DNA of 64,000 nt. It comes from Rhodoferax sp. GW822-FHT02A01 (lineage in GTDB: Bacteria; Pseudomonadota; Gammaproteobacteria; Burkholderiales; Burkholderiaceae_C). Below the pieces are notes generated by a model. It ran no database searches and was not told the origin of the DNA. It worked only from the letters and a program-made list of their open reading frames with translations. Below are positions 1 through 8,710 of this stretch, one piece after another; the stretch's first letter is position 1, and each line of letters begins with the position of its first letter. The stretch is taken from the NCBI RefSeq assembly GCF_038784515.1, contig NZ_CP152376.1, forward strand, positions 1,488,001-1,552,000. The letters run 5' to 3'. Both the position numbers and the translations under genes were made by a program.

Positions 1-539
1 CCAGCCGCCTTCAGGCCTGCCAGTGTGGACACCAGCATGGGGAAGAAGGTCATCAACACCACCACCGCCGATTTGCTGGGCCACTCAAAGCCAAACCACA
101 TCACCGCGATGGGCGCCACGCCCACCAGCGGAATCGCACTGGTAAGAGACGCTACCGGCAGCAGCCCGCGCTGCAAGAACGGCATACGGTCGATGGCCAC
201 CGCCACGGCAAAACCCAGACCACAACCCAGGGCCCAGCCAACGAGGACTGCCTTGAGCACCGTCTGCACAAAATCGCCCCAGAGCTTGGGCGCATGCTCG
301 ACCAGCGAGCCCAGGATCAGGCTGGGCGCTGGCAGCAGCACGCGCGAAACATCGAGCGCACGCACCAGCACTTCCCAGAAGAACAGCACCCACAGGCCAA
401 ACACGCCAGCCGTGAGTGGCCCCACCCAGCGGCTGCCGTCGAGTGCCGCGGTCTTGTAGATCGTGAAAATGGCAATGACAGCCAACAGCGTGATGAGCGG
501 CCAGAACATGGGCGCGTTGCCGTCCAGCAGAATGTTCAT
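1..539 (-). CDS. ABC transporter permease, NitT/TauT family (3' end beyond window)
   Basis: This is an inner-membrane permease subunit of an ABC importer. It starts at an ATG at 539 and runs off the left edge, so only the N-terminal ~180 residues are visible. They contain several hydrophobic segments and the start of a BPD_transp_1 domain, including a VASLTSAIPLVGVAPIAVMWFG stretch just before the predicted EAA coupling loop. The ATG overlaps the TGA stop of the upstream permease by ATGA, so the two are translationally coupled. Two different permeases plus one ATPase suggest a heterodimeric channel. The substrate-binding protein is not in view and probably lies further left. Substrate cannot be read from this sequence; the RutR-like operators upstream of the ATPase gene hint at a pyrimidine-related compound. 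Confidence 0.85.
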   Translation of the reverse strand, partial: MNILLDGNAPMFWPLITLLAVIAIFTIYKTAALDGSRWVGPLTAGVFGLWVLFFWEVLVRALDVSRVLLPAPSLILGSLVEHAPKLWGDFVQTVLKAVLVGWALGCGLGFAVAVAIDRMPFLQRGLLPVASLTSAIPLVGVAPIAVMWFGFEWPSKSAVVVLMTFFPMLVSTLAGLKAA

Positions 540-1462
540 ACGCCCCCCCGATTGCGCAGCACGAGTCGCTCGACAGCCGCTACGATGGCTGTGAGGAACA
601 GTCCCAGAAACGCCGACATCACCAGCGCAGACCATATCTGCACTGTCTGACCGTAGTACGAACCCGTGAGCAGCCGTGCGCCAAGACCGGCTTGTGCGCC
701 GGTAGGCAGCTCAGCCACCATGGCACCCACCAGCCCGGCGGCCACACCCACGCGCAGGGCGGGGAAAAGGAACGGCAGCGCTGCGGGCATGCGCAACAGC
801 CACAGTGCCTGCCAGCGGCTGGCAGCGTAGGTATGCATCATCTCGGTCTCGATCTTTTGCGGCGAACGCAGCCCGGCTACCATGGCCACGGTGACGGGGA
901 AGAAACACAGGTACATGGCAATCACTGCCTTGGGCGCCGTCCCGGAAAAACCCAGGCTGCCCAGAATCACCAGCACGATGGGCGCAATTGCCAGCACCGG
1001 CACTGTCTGCGATGCCACGATCCAGGGCATTAGCGCGCGGTCCAGCGTGCGGCTGTGCACGATCAGGATGGACAGCACCAGGCCCAGCACAGTGCCCATG
1101 GCAAAACCCAGCAGGGTGCTCTGGCCGGTGACGGCGACGTGGTACATCAGGTTGCGCGGGTTGTCCAAGGGATAGCCGGTGAGACTCTCATAGAAGTCCA
1201 TCACCACCTGGTGCGGTGCCGGCATCAGCGGGCGCTCCATGGTCATGGTGGCCTTGAACAGCTCCTGCCAGGTGTAGCCGGCGTCCGCGTCCAGCACGCG
1301 TTCGATGGCGCCCGGTGCATTCAGCGCCCAGGCAGCGCCATACCAGATCAGCACCACGGCAAAGAGCACCACCGCAATCGGCAAACCCTTGTGGAGCAGA
1401 CCGTGCAGACCAGACGGGGTTTGGCCGCCGCCGGCGCTTGAAGACGCCGTCGCTTCAGCCAT
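536..1462 (-). CDS. ABC transporter permease, NitT/TauT family
   Basis: This 308-residue inner-membrane permease belongs to the binding-protein-dependent importer family. A hydrophobic segment near residues 24-46 is followed by a periplasmic stretch and a BPD_transp_1 domain from about residue 110. Helices such as TVPVLAIAPIVLVILGSLGF and the following coupling region with KIETEMMHTYAASRWQ (EAA-type loop) are visible. I chose the ATG at 1462, which overlaps the end of the ATPase gene by 8 bp; the open frame reaches further upstream, but that extension lies inside the ATPase gene. The stop overlaps the next permease start. The family transports nitrate, sulfonates, or pyrimidine and thiamine precursors. 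Confidence 0.9.
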   Translation of the reverse strand: MAEATASSSAGGGQTPSGLHGLLHKGLPIAVVLFAVVLIWYGAAWALNAPGAIERVLDADAGYTWQELFKATMTMERPLMPAPHQVVMDFYESLTGYPLDNPRNLMYHVAVTGQSTLLGFAMGTVLGLVLSILIVHSRTLDRALMPWIVASQTVPVLAIAPIVLVILGSLGFSGTAPKAVIAMYLCFFPVTVAMVAGLRSPQKIETEMMHTYAASRWQALWLLRMPAALPFLFPALRVGVAAGLVGAMVAELPTGAQAGLGARLLTGSYYGQTVQIWSALVMSAFLGLFLTAIVAAVERLVLRNRGGV

Positions 1463-2264
1463 GGTGGTGGTCCGCCAGGGCCTCGCGCACTTCGTGCGCC
1501 ACGGCAATGAAATCGGTGGTATCGCGCAATCCCAGATGACGGCCATCCGGCAGGGGTGAGTTGATCACTTTCACGATGCGCCCGGGTCGGGGTGACATCA
1601 CCACGATCTTGGTGGACAGATACACCGCTTCGGCAATCGAGTGGGTCACGAACACCACGGTGCGGCGTTCGCGCTGCCAAAGCTGCTGCAACTGTTCATT
1701 GAGACGGTCACGGGTGATTTCGTCGAGCGCCCCAAACGGTTCGTCCATCATCAGTATCTTGGGCTCGAACGACAGCGCGCGCGCAATCGACACACGCTGC
1801 TGCATGCCGCCAGAAAGCTGCCAGGGGTACTTCCCCTCAAATCCTTTGAGGCCCACGCGCTCCAGATGCTCCACCGCAATCTGTTTGGCCTCCGCACGGC
1901 CCTTGCCCTGGATCTGCAAGGGCAGGGTCACATTGGCCAACACGGTGCGCCAGGGAAACAGGGCCGGTGCCTGGAACACATAACCATAGGCACGTGCCAG
2001 ACGTGCATCGTGGGGCGACACACCATTGACCAGCACTTTGCCCGCACTGATGTGCTCCAGATCGGCAATGACGCGCATCAAGGTGGTCTTGCCGCAGCCT
2101 GATGGGCCGATCAGGGAGACGAACTCGCCTTCGGCAATGTCCAGATCAATGTCGCTGAGCGCATGGACGGGCGTGTCGGCGGTCTGGTAGATCACGCTGG
2201 CGTTCTGCACTTGAACGGCCAGACGGGCAGAGTTTGCAGGGCGATTCGGTTCGGTATTGGTCAT
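1455..2264 (-). CDS. ABC transporter ATP-binding protein, NitT/TauT family
   Basis: This 269-residue ATPase powers the two permeases that follow it. Walker A GPSGCGKT is at residues 53-60, the signature LSGGMQQR at 150-157, Walker B LMMDEP at 171-176, and the switch histidine at about 208 (VFVTHS). It also shows the PWRTVLANV and VYLSTKIVVMSPRPG features typical of TauB/SsuB-type subunits. It is the first gene of the leftward operon ATPase-permease-permease. A regulatory region with two inverted repeats and a possible -10 element lies immediately upstream. Motifs are complete, so it should be functional. The substrate is inferred only from regulation and is uncertain. Confidence 0.93.
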   Translation of the reverse strand: MTNTEPNRPANSARLAVQVQNASVIYQTADTPVHALSDIDLDIAEGEFVSLIGPSGCGKTTLMRVIADLEHISAGKVLVNGVSPHDARLARAYGYVFQAPALFPWRTVLANVTLPLQIQGKGRAEAKQIAVEHLERVGLKGFEGKYPWQLSGGMQQRVSIARALSFEPKILMMDEPFGALDEITRDRLNEQLQQLWQRERRTVVFVTHSIAEAVYLSTKIVVMSPRPGRIVKVINSPLPDGRHLGLRDTTDFIAVAHEVREALADHHHG

Positions 2265-2295
2265 TGACTCAGGCAGGCTCTACAAGGGTTCGAAC

Positions 2296-2319
2296 ATCAT
2301 AAGTTAACCAATTGGTCAG
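2296..2319 (-). promoter_or_regulatory. RutR-like operator next to a possible -10 element
   Basis: The sequence TTAACCAATTGGTCAG at 2304-2319 matches 12 of 14 defined positions of the known RutR box TTGACCA-N2-TGGTCAA. It lies 40 bp upstream of the ABC ATPase start. On the minus strand it directly precedes a TATGAT hexamer (2301-2296), so a bound TetR-family repressor would block the promoter. The -35 element is not clear. No regulator gene is present nearby in the window. Confidence 0.5.
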
Positions 2320-2468
2320 GATCGATGAATTCACAGCCATCGGTCCGCTCGCTTTCCCTTATTCGGAATGATCCTGATCAAGGGTATGCGCGAGCCGCGC
2401 AGCCCTTCTCAAATCGCAGAATCAAGGCATTGCTCCCATGGTGGAAGCAATAACGCAAGCTCCATGCC

Positions 2469-2490
2469 AACCTGACCAAACGGTCAGGTT
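2469..2490. promoter_or_regulatory. Second RutR-like inverted repeat
   Basis: Two perfect 9-bp arms (AACCTGACC at 2469-2477 and GGTCAGGTT at 2482-2490) flank 4 bp. The core CTGACCA-AA-CGGTCAG matches 11 of 14 positions of the RutR consensus and shares GGTCAGG with the site at 2304-2319, 168 bp away. The gene-free stretch 2265-2592 holds these two operators and otherwise no recognisable feature. The two sites may act together on the ABC operon. Confidence 0.5.
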
Positions 2491-2592
2491 ACACAGGGCA
2501 CCGGATTGCGCTACCTCGATCCCGTTGTCAGTGCATGTGGGGTGGATTCAACGCATCCATGCACAAGTTTGGCGCGACAGTCGGTCGGAGGT

Positions 2593-3456
2593 TCAGGGCA
2601 GCTGAAGTCCCAGACCCTCGGCGTGATGACGCAGGTGGTCCGCCATGAAGGTGCTGATGAAGTAGTAGCCGTGGTCGTAATGCTCGTGACGGCGCAGGGT
2701 GAGTGACTGGCCTGCGCGGACGCAAGCCTGCTCGAACAGATGCGGATGCAGCTGCTCTGCCAGGAACTTGTCACCCAGTCCCTGGTCGATCAGGATGGGG
2801 CGCTCCAGCAGGGGCTTGCCGCGCTGCGTCATCAAGGCGCTGGCGTCGTGGGCCTGCCAGGCCTGGGTATCGGCTCCCAGATAACCGGTGAACGCCTTGT
2901 GACCCCAAGGGCATTGCGTGGGCGCGCAGATGGGAGCAAACGCCGACAGACTCTGGAACCGCTCGGGGTGGCGCAGCGCCAACGTCAGCGCGCCATGCCC
3001 GCCCATGGAGTGGCCCATGATGCCCAGCCGATTCGCATCCACCGGCAGGGTGTCGGTGACCAGCGGCAGCAGCTCGTCCATCAGGTAACTCTCCATGCGG
3101 TAGTGCCTGGACCAGGGGGCCTGCGTGGCATCCAGATAGAAGCCGGCGCCCACACCAAAGTCCCAGGCATCGGCTTCGCCCGCGACGCCCGCGCCACGCG
3201 GGCTGGTGTCCGGCGCAATCAGCGCCAGGCCCAGTTCCGCGGCCACGCGCTGGGCGCCGGCCTTGGTCATGAAGGTCTCTTCGGTGCAGGTCAGCCCCGC
3301 CAGATACAGGACTGCGGGCACCTTGCCCTGCGCAGCCTGCGGCGGCAGGTAGACCGAGAAGCGCATGGGCAGGCCAATGGTGGCGGACGCATGCTGGTAG
3401 AAGCGCTGCACGCCGCCAAAGCAGGCATGCTCACTGGTCAGGGTGACGCTGGTCAT
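2593..3456 (-). CDS. fghA: S-formylglutathione hydrolase
   Basis: This 287-residue cytosolic esterase hydrolyses S-formylglutathione to formate and glutathione, the second step of glutathione-dependent formaldehyde oxidation. The nucleophile Ser150 lies in GHSMGGHG, the likely acid is the Asp near 229 (GLGDKFL), and the base is His262 (DHGYYF). The family hallmark YLAGLTCTEETF is at about residues 51-62. The chosen ATG at 3456 gives the usual family length; a longer open frame extends into frmA but overlaps it. It follows frmA with an 8-bp gap, so the pair is one operon. Formate is also released by BoxC in the neighbouring pathway, but no formate dehydrogenase is present here. Confidence 0.95.
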   Translation of the reverse strand: MTSVTLTSEHACFGGVQRFYQHASATIGLPMRFSVYLPPQAAQGKVPAVLYLAGLTCTEETFMTKAGAQRVAAELGLALIAPDTSPRGAGVAGEADAWDFGVGAGFYLDATQAPWSRHYRMESYLMDELLPLVTDTLPVDANRLGIMGHSMGGHGALTLALRHPERFQSLSAFAPICAPTQCPWGHKAFTGYLGADTQAWQAHDASALMTQRGKPLLERPILIDQGLGDKFLAEQLHPHLFEQACVRAGQSLTLRRHEHYDHGYYFISTFMADHLRHHAEGLGLQLP

Positions 3457-3464
3457 GGGCCGGA

Positions 3465-4583
3465 TCAGAACAGCACCACGCCGCGGATGGACTCGCCGCG
3501 CTTCATCAAATCGAAGCCCTTGTTGATGTCTTCCAGCGGCATGGTGTGGGTGATCAGGCTGTCGATATTGATCTTGCCTTCCATGTACCAGTCCACGATC
3601 TTGGGCACGTCGGTGCGGCCACGGGCGCCGCCAAAGGCCGAGCCTTCCCATTTGCGCCCGGTCACCAGCTGGAAGGGACGGGTGCTGATTTCGGCGCCGG
3701 CTTCGGCCACGCCGATGATGATGCTGCGGCCCCAACCCTTGTGCGTGCACTCCAGCGCCTGGCGCATCACCTTGGTGTTGCCGATGCACTCGAAGCTGTA
3801 GTCGGCGCCGCCGTCGGTGAGCTGCACGATGGCGTCCACGATGTTGCCGCCTGCGGCTTCGATGTCCTTGGGGTTGAGGAAGTGCGTCATGCCAAAGCTG
3901 CGGGCCATGGCTTCACGGGCGGGGTTCAAGTCCACGCCAATGATCTTGTCGGCACCCACCATCTTCAGGCCCTGGATCACATTCAGGCCGATGCCACCCA
4001 GACCAAACACCACGGCGTTGGCGCCGGCCTCCACCTTGGCGGTGAAGATCACCGCGCCGATGCCGGTGGTCACGCCGCAGCCGATGTAGCAGACCTTGTC
4101 AAAGGGCGCGTCGGAACGGATCTTGGCCAGCGCAATCTCGGGCACCACGGTGTAGTTGCTGAAGGTGCTGGTGCCCATGTAATGGAAGATGGGGTCGCCG
4201 TTGAGGCTGAAGCGGCTGCTGGCATCGGGCATCAGGCCCTTGCCTTGCGTGCCGCGGATCAGCTGGCACAGATTGGTCTTGCGCGACAGGCAGAACTTGC
4301 ACTGGCGGCATTCGGGCGTATAGAGCGGAATGACGTGGTCGCCCTTCTTGAGCGAGGTGACGCCCGGGCCCACATCCACCACCACGCCAGCGCCTTCATG
4401 GCCCAGGATGGCCGGGAAGATGCCCTCCGGGTCGGCACCACTCAGGGTGTAGTAGTCGGTGTGGCAAATGCCGGTGGCCTTGATCTCCACCAGCACCTCG
4501 CCCAGGCGCGGCCCAGCCAGGTCCACGGTTTCGATGGTGAGGGGTTGCCCGGCTTTCCAGGCGACGGCTGCTTTGGTTTGCAT
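3465..4583 (-). CDS. frmA: S-(hydroxymethyl)glutathione dehydrogenase / class III alcohol dehydrogenase
   Basis: This 372-residue zinc- and NAD-dependent dehydrogenase oxidises S-hydroxymethylglutathione to S-formylglutathione. Catalytic zinc ligands are Cys40, His62 and Cys169. The structural zinc cysteines are 92, 95, 98 and 106. The Rossmann motif GLGGIG is at 194-199. The ATG at 4583 is preceded by an AAGGAA ribosome-binding site; the frame stays open upstream but without family similarity. It is the first gene of the frmA-fghA operon. A formaldehyde source such as a demethylase is not visible in the window, and no FrmR-type repressor gene is adjacent. Confidence 0.96.
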   Translation of the reverse strand: MQTKAAVAWKAGQPLTIETVDLAGPRLGEVLVEIKATGICHTDYYTLSGADPEGIFPAILGHEGAGVVVDVGPGVTSLKKGDHVIPLYTPECRQCKFCLSRKTNLCQLIRGTQGKGLMPDASSRFSLNGDPIFHYMGTSTFSNYTVVPEIALAKIRSDAPFDKVCYIGCGVTTGIGAVIFTAKVEAGANAVVFGLGGIGLNVIQGLKMVGADKIIGVDLNPAREAMARSFGMTHFLNPKDIEAAGGNIVDAIVQLTDGGADYSFECIGNTKVMRQALECTHKGWGRSIIIGVAEAGAEISTRPFQLVTGRKWEGSAFGGARGRTDVPKIVDWYMEGKINIDSLITHTMPLEDINKGFDLMKRGESIRGVVLF

Positions 4584-4638
4584 GGTGGTTCCTTGAGGTT
4601 TTTGTTCAACGCGCAGGTGGCGACAGGGCTGAATGATA

Positions 4639-4672
4639 AAGAGCCCGCAAGACATGCGTCCTGCGGGCTCTT
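4639..4672 (-). terminator. Intrinsic terminator after the box/thiolase operon
   Basis: Perfect 11-bp arms AAGAGCCCGCA (4639-4649) and TGCGGGCTCTT (4662-4672) enclose a 12-nt loop. On the minus strand the hairpin is followed by TTTATC. It sits 35 bp beyond the thiolase stop and before frmA, so it separates the two leftward operons. Confidence 0.7.
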
Positions 4673-4706
4673 GTTTATGGAACTTCAGCGCCGTATGCGC
4701 CGGTCT

Positions 4707-5909
4707 TCAGACCCGTTCCAGCACCAGCGCGATGCCTTGGCCCACACCAATGCACATGGTGCACAGCGCGTAGCGCCCACCGGTGGCATGCAACCGGTTG
4801 ACCGCTGTGGTGGCCAGTCGTGCGCCCGATGCGCCCAGCGGATGCCCCAGGGCAATGGCGCCGCCCCAGGCGTTGACGCGTGCATCGTCGTCCTGCAGTC
4901 CCAGCATGCGCAGCACCGCCAAGCCCTGCGCGGCAAAGGCTTCGTTGAGTTCGATTACATCCAACTGGTCCAGGCCCAGGCCCGTGAGAGCAAGTACCTT
5001 TTCTGTCGCAGGTGCCGGGCCAATGCCCATCACGCGCGGCGCCACGCCGGCAGTCGCCATACCCACCACGCGGGCGCGCGGTGTCAGACCATTCTTGGCT
5101 GCGGTGGCTTCGTCGGCCAGCAGCAGGGCACAGGCACCATCGTTCACGCCGCTGGCGTTGCCTGCCGTCACCGTGCCGTCCGGACGCACCACACCCTTGA
5201 GCTTGGCTAGCGCTTCCAGGCTGGTTTCGCGCGGGTGTTCATCGGTTTCCACGACGAGCGCATCGCCCTTTTTCTGGGGAATGTGCACCGCGCAGATCTC
5301 GCGCGCCAGGTGGCCGGCCTTTTGCGCGGCCACGGCTTTCAACTGGCTGGCCAGTGCCATGCGATCCTGCGCTTCGCGGTCTATCTTGTAATCGGTGGCC
5401 ACGTTCTCTGCCGTCTCGGGCATGCTGTCCACGCCGTACTGGGCCTTCATGAGCTTGTTGACGAAGCGCCAGCCGATGGTGGTGTCATACACCGCGTTGG
5501 CGCGGCTGAAAGCGCTCTCGGCTTTGGGCATCACGAAGGGTGCACGGCTCATGCTCTCCACGCCACCGGCCAGCATTAGCGTGGCTTCTCCGGCGCGGAT
5601 GGCGCGTGCGGCCGTGCCCACCGCATCCAGGCCGGAGCCGCACAGGCGGTTGACGGTGCCGCCGGGAACTTCCTGGGGCAGGCCCGCCAGCAGCGCAGCC
5701 ATGCGCGCCACGTTGCGGTTGTCTTCACCCGCCTGGTTGGCGCACCCCAGGATCACGTCGGTGACTGCATCCCAGTCCACCGAGGAATTGCGTTGCATGA
5801 GGGCGCGCAGCGGGATGGCGCCCAGGTCGTCGGTGCGCACGGAGGAGAGGGCGCCGCCATAACGGCCGAAGGGGGTGCGGATGGCGTCGCAGATGAAAGC
5901 TTGTTGCAT
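4707..5909 (-). CDS. pcaF: 3-oxoadipyl-CoA thiolase
   Basis: This 400-residue thiolase should cleave 3-oxoadipyl-CoA with CoA to acetyl-CoA and succinyl-CoA, the last step of the box route. The acylated cysteine is Cys90 (NRLCGSG), the catalytic His356 is in GGAIALGHPLG, and the second cysteine Cys386 is in CTMCIGVGQG. Length and the GGRYALCTMCIGVGQG ending fit PcaF/PaaJ-type enzymes, although sequence alone does not exclude acetoacetyl-CoA specificity. The assignment relies on its place as last gene of boxC-boxB-boxA-ech-paaH-maoC-thiolase, 8 bp after the MaoC gene, with a terminator after it. Confidence 0.9.
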   Translation of the reverse strand: MQQAFICDAIRTPFGRYGGALSSVRTDDLGAIPLRALMQRNSSVDWDAVTDVILGCANQAGEDNRNVARMAALLAGLPQEVPGGTVNRLCGSGLDAVGTAARAIRAGEATLMLAGGVESMSRAPFVMPKAESAFSRANAVYDTTIGWRFVNKLMKAQYGVDSMPETAENVATDYKIDREAQDRMALASQLKAVAAQKAGHLAREICAVHIPQKKGDALVVETDEHPRETSLEALAKLKGVVRPDGTVTAGNASGVNDGACALLLADEATAAKNGLTPRARVVGMATAGVAPRVMGIGPAPATEKVLALTGLGLDQLDVIELNEAFAAQGLAVLRMLGLQDDDARVNAWGGAIALGHPLGASGARLATTAVNRLHATGGRYALCTMCIGVGQGIALVLERV

Positions 5910-5917
5910 GGCAGGTA

Positions 5918-6367
5918 TCAGTTGGAAAGTTGCTGGGACAGATCAAACAGGCTGGTGGCTTCCAGGCCCAGCACCTCGGCACCCTGGGCGTTGAACAGTT
6001 GCCAGCGCCAGCGCAGGATGCCCAGACCCGGTTGGCTGCGCGCTACGCGCGTCTCCAGCACCGTGGCGCGGACGGTGAGGTCGTCCCCAGGGCGCACCGG
6101 GTGTGGCCACTTGATGTAGGCCAGCCCCGGCGAGGCAAACGACTCTGAGCCCTTGAGCGCCTTGTCCGCCAGCAGGCGCATGGCGATGCCGCAGGTGTGC
6201 CAACCGCTGGCAATCAGGCCGCCGAAGCGACCTTGTGCTGCAGCCTCGGGATCGGTGTGGAACCACTGCGGGTCGTAGGCCGTGGCGAACTGCAGGACTT
6301 CGGCCTGGGTCACATGGTAGGGGCCGGCTTCTATCACCAGCCCTGCAGAGAATTCAGCGAACCGCAT
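5918..6367 (-). CDS. MaoC-like acyl-CoA hydratase/dehydratase
   Basis: This 149-residue hot-dog-fold protein resembles single-domain MaoC enoyl-CoA hydratases. Visible features are the EVLQFATAYDPQWFHTDPEAA stretch (residues about 24-44, containing the Asp/His pair of the hydratase 2 motif) and GLIASGWHTCGIAMRL at about 50-65. I start it at the ATG at 6367, one base after the paaH stop; an upstream in-frame ATG at 6385 lies inside paaH. It may hydrate a dehydroadipyl-CoA intermediate, duplicate the crotonase-type hydratase upstream, or salvage a dead-end thioester as the MaoC-type domain of PaaZ does. Which of these is true cannot be told from sequence. Confidence 0.85.
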   Translation of the reverse strand: MRFAEFSAGLVIEAGPYHVTQAEVLQFATAYDPQWFHTDPEAAAQGRFGGLIASGWHTCGIAMRLLADKALKGSESFASPGLAYIKWPHPVRPGDDLTVRATVLETRVARSQPGLGILRWRWQLFNAQGAEVLGLEATSLFDLSQQLSN

Positions 6368-6368
6368 C

Positions 6369-7919
6369 TCAGACCGCCCAGGCACGCTGGCGCAACAAGG
6401 GGCTCACGCGGTAGCGCTCGCCACGGCAGTGCAGGTCCAGCGCGTCCAGCACCTGGACCACCGATGCCACGCCCCACAGGGCAAGCCAGTCGAACGGGCC
6501 AGTGGGGTAGTTCACGCCCAACTTCATGGCATCGTTGGCACCCTGTTCGGTACACACACCCTGGTGCACTGCATCGGCCGCTTCGTTGACCAGCATGGCA
6601 ATGGTGCGTGCCACCACCAGCGCGGGCGTATCGGCCACGCGCTGGTCATTGAAACCCAGTGCCTGCAACCACTGACCCGCCTGTGTGGCCCACGCATCGC
6701 TGGCGCGCGCCGACACCGCCCAGGCCAAGGGCGCGTTGGCGATGCCTGCGGTGCTGCCCTTGCCTTGCAGGGGCAGATCGAACACGGCCACCTCACCACC
6801 CAGTTGAGTGGCGCAGCGGCCATCGGTCAGGCGCAACTGGCAGCCATCGATATCCAGGCCGACCCAGTCGCTGCCGGGTTCGTTGTGTATGGCAGGCGCG
6901 GACACTTCACCCAGGCTGATGGCCGCATCCACAGCGGTATCGAGCGCCTGCAACAGCAGCTTGGCTACCGCGCCGCTGCCATGCACCGTAATCTCCTGCG
7001 CTGCAGGCAGTGCCGCTGCCGCATACGCGGCAATCTGCGGCACGGCGGCATCGGGGCCGTAGGCATAGAAGCCACGCCCGGACTTGCGGCCCAGCAAGCC
7101 GCCGTCCACCATCTCGCGCTGCACCAGCGAGGGAACAAAGCGCTTGTCGAAAAAGTTGGCCTCGTACACCGACTGTGTCACTGCGAAATTGGTGTCGTGA
7201 CCGATCAGATCGATCAACTCGCACGGTCCCATGCGAAAGCCCGCTGCGCGCAGACAGGCATCCAGCACGGCGGGCGTTGCGGCCTGCTCCTGCAGCAGCG
7301 CCAGCGTCTCGGCGTAGTAGGGCCGCGCAATGCGGTTAACGATGAAGCCCGGCGTGGAGCGCGCATGCACCGCCACCTTGCCCCAGCGTGTGGACAGGTC
7401 AAAGATGGCCTGCGCCACTGCGGCATCGGTCTGCAGGCCCGAGACCACTTCCACCAGCTTCATGAGCGGCACCGGGTTGAAGAAGTGCATGCCCACCAGA
7501 CGCTGCGGGCGCTGCAGGCCGTTGGCAATCGCAGTGACCGAAATGGAAGACGTGTTGGTGGCCAGGATGCAGTTGGCACCCACGATGGATTCAAGCTGCT
7601 GGAACAGGCCGCGCTTGGCGTCGAGCTTTTCGATGATGGCTTCCACCACCAGGCCGGCCGATGCCGCTTCGTGCAGCGTGCTGATGGCGCTGATGCGCTC
7701 CAGGGTCTGCGCCACCGCATCTGCGGCCAACTTGCCTTTGGTTACCAGCGCCTGCAGGCTGGCTGTGAGCTTGGCCTTGGCGTCCAGCGCAGCGCCTTCA
7801 CGCGTGTCGTACAGCATGACCGCATGACCAGCCTGCGCTGCGACTTGCGCAATACCGGCGCCCATGATGCCCGCGCCCACCACCAGCACCGGTGCGTTGT
7901 TCAGAGAGGTATCACTCAT
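6369..7919 (-). CDS. paaH: 3-hydroxyadipyl-CoA dehydrogenase (PaaH type)
   Basis: This 516-residue NAD-dependent 3-hydroxyacyl-CoA dehydrogenase probably oxidises 3-hydroxyadipyl-CoA to 3-oxoadipyl-CoA. The N-terminal Rossmann motif GAGIMGAGIAQ is at residues 15-25. GMHFFNPVPLMKLVEVV carries the catalytic histidine, and a first C-terminal dehydrogenase domain with TPGFIVNRIARPYYAE follows. A second C-terminal domain near residues 410-500 (NEAADAVHQGVCTEQGANDAMKLGVNYPTGPFDW) is typical of PaaH/PaaC-length enzymes. The start overlaps the preceding hydratase stop by ATGA. The same activity serves the phenylacetate pathway, but no paa genes are in the window, so its role here is box metabolism. 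Confidence 0.92.
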   Translation of the reverse strand: MSDTSLNNAPVLVVGAGIMGAGIAQVAAQAGHAVMLYDTREGAALDAKAKLTASLQALVTKGKLAADAVAQTLERISAISTLHEAASAGLVVEAIIEKLDAKRGLFQQLESIVGANCILATNTSSISVTAIANGLQRPQRLVGMHFFNPVPLMKLVEVVSGLQTDAAVAQAIFDLSTRWGKVAVHARSTPGFIVNRIARPYYAETLALLQEQAATPAVLDACLRAAGFRMGPCELIDLIGHDTNFAVTQSVYEANFFDKRFVPSLVQREMVDGGLLGRKSGRGFYAYGPDAAVPQIAAYAAAALPAAQEITVHGSGAVAKLLLQALDTAVDAAISLGEVSAPAIHNEPGSDWVGLDIDGCQLRLTDGRCATQLGGEVAVFDLPLQGKGSTAGIANAPLAWAVSARASDAWATQAGQWLQALGFNDQRVADTPALVVARTIAMLVNEAADAVHQGVCTEQGANDAMKLGVNYPTGPFDWLALWGVASVVQVLDALDLHCRGERYRVSPLLRQRAWAV

Positions 7920-8710
7920 TGGGGAATCCAGTTGGCGGGGCGCTTGGCCAGGAAGGCGGCAAAGCCTTCGCGTGCTTCGTCGGTGCCGCGCACGCGGCTG
8001 ATGGTCTGTGCCGTGAGTTCACGCACTTCGGGCGTGATGGGGCCGACTTCCAGCTGGGCAAACAGCGCTTTGATTTCACGCTGCGCATTGGGGCTGCCCA
8101 CCAGCAGTTCCTTCACTGTGGCATCCACCGCGGCGTCCAGCGCGTCGAGCGCCACCACCTGCTGCACCAGCCCCATGGACAGTGCCTCGGCCGCGCCAAT
8201 GCGCGTGGTGGTGAGTGCGAGCCGCTGCGCCTGGCGTTTGCCCACAGCATTGGTCACATACGGGCCAATGACGGCGGGCAGGATGCCGAACTTGGCTTCG
8301 CTCACGGCAAAGCTGGCGTTGTCGGCAGCAATGGCGATATCGCATGCGCAGGCCAGTCCCACGCCGCCGCCCAGCGCCGCGCCCTGCACCCGCGCCAGCA
8401 CCGGCTTGGGTGCGCTGGCGATGCGGTGCAACATGCCGGCAAAGCGCCGCGCATCCTGCAGGTTCCACTCCACGCTGGCTTCTGCCGCGCGCTGCATCCA
8501 CTGCAGATCGGCGCCTGCGCTGAAGTGCTTGCCTTCACCCGCGAGCACGATCACGCGCACCTGCGGGTCGGCAACCAGCGCTTCAAAGGCCGCATCCAGC
8601 TCGCCGATCATCAGCTCGTCAAACGCATTGAACACAGCGGGCCGCGCCATGGTGATTTGCGCCACACCGGGCGCGCGCTCGCTGAGCGCCAGGGTCTGGT
8701 AGGTGCGCAT
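7916..8710 (-). CDS. Enoyl-CoA hydratase/isomerase, crotonase family
   Basis: This 264-residue crotonase-fold enzyme probably isomerises or hydrates dehydroadipyl-CoA to 3-hydroxyadipyl-CoA. The oxyanion-hole segments are SAGADLQWM (about residues 66-74) and GAALGGGVGLACACDIAIA (about 110-128). SEAKFGILPAVIGPYV follows in the usual order. The ATG at 8710 shares one base with the boxA stop (TGATG); a TTG one codon upstream is an alternative. Its stop overlaps paaH. It resembles methylglutaconyl-CoA hydratase-type annotations, so the exact substrate is assigned from the operon rather than from residues. Confidence 0.9.
   Translation of the reverse strand: MRTYQTLALSERAPGVAQITMARPAVFNAFDELMIGELDAAFEALVADPQVRVIVLAGEGKHFSAGADLQWMQRAAEASVEWNLQDARRFAGMLHRIASAPKPVLARVQGAALGGGVGLACACDIAIAADNASFAVSEAKFGILPAVIGPYVTNAVGKRQAQRLALTTTRIGAAEALSMGLVQQVVALDALDAAVDATVKELLVGSPNAQREIKALFAQLEVGPITPEVRELTAQTISRVRGTDEAREGFAAFLAKRPANWIPQ

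Noticed and set aside
3546..5210. A 554-codon open frame on the plus strand opposite frmA and the thiolase gene
   Set aside because: It lies antisense to two complete enzymes with all catalytic residues, and its translation is His/Gly/Ala-rich without a family. High GC codon use produces such frames.
6429..8702. A 757-codon plus-strand open frame opposite paaH and the hydratase gene
   Set aside because: It has no recognisable domain and lies wholly opposite well-supported genes.
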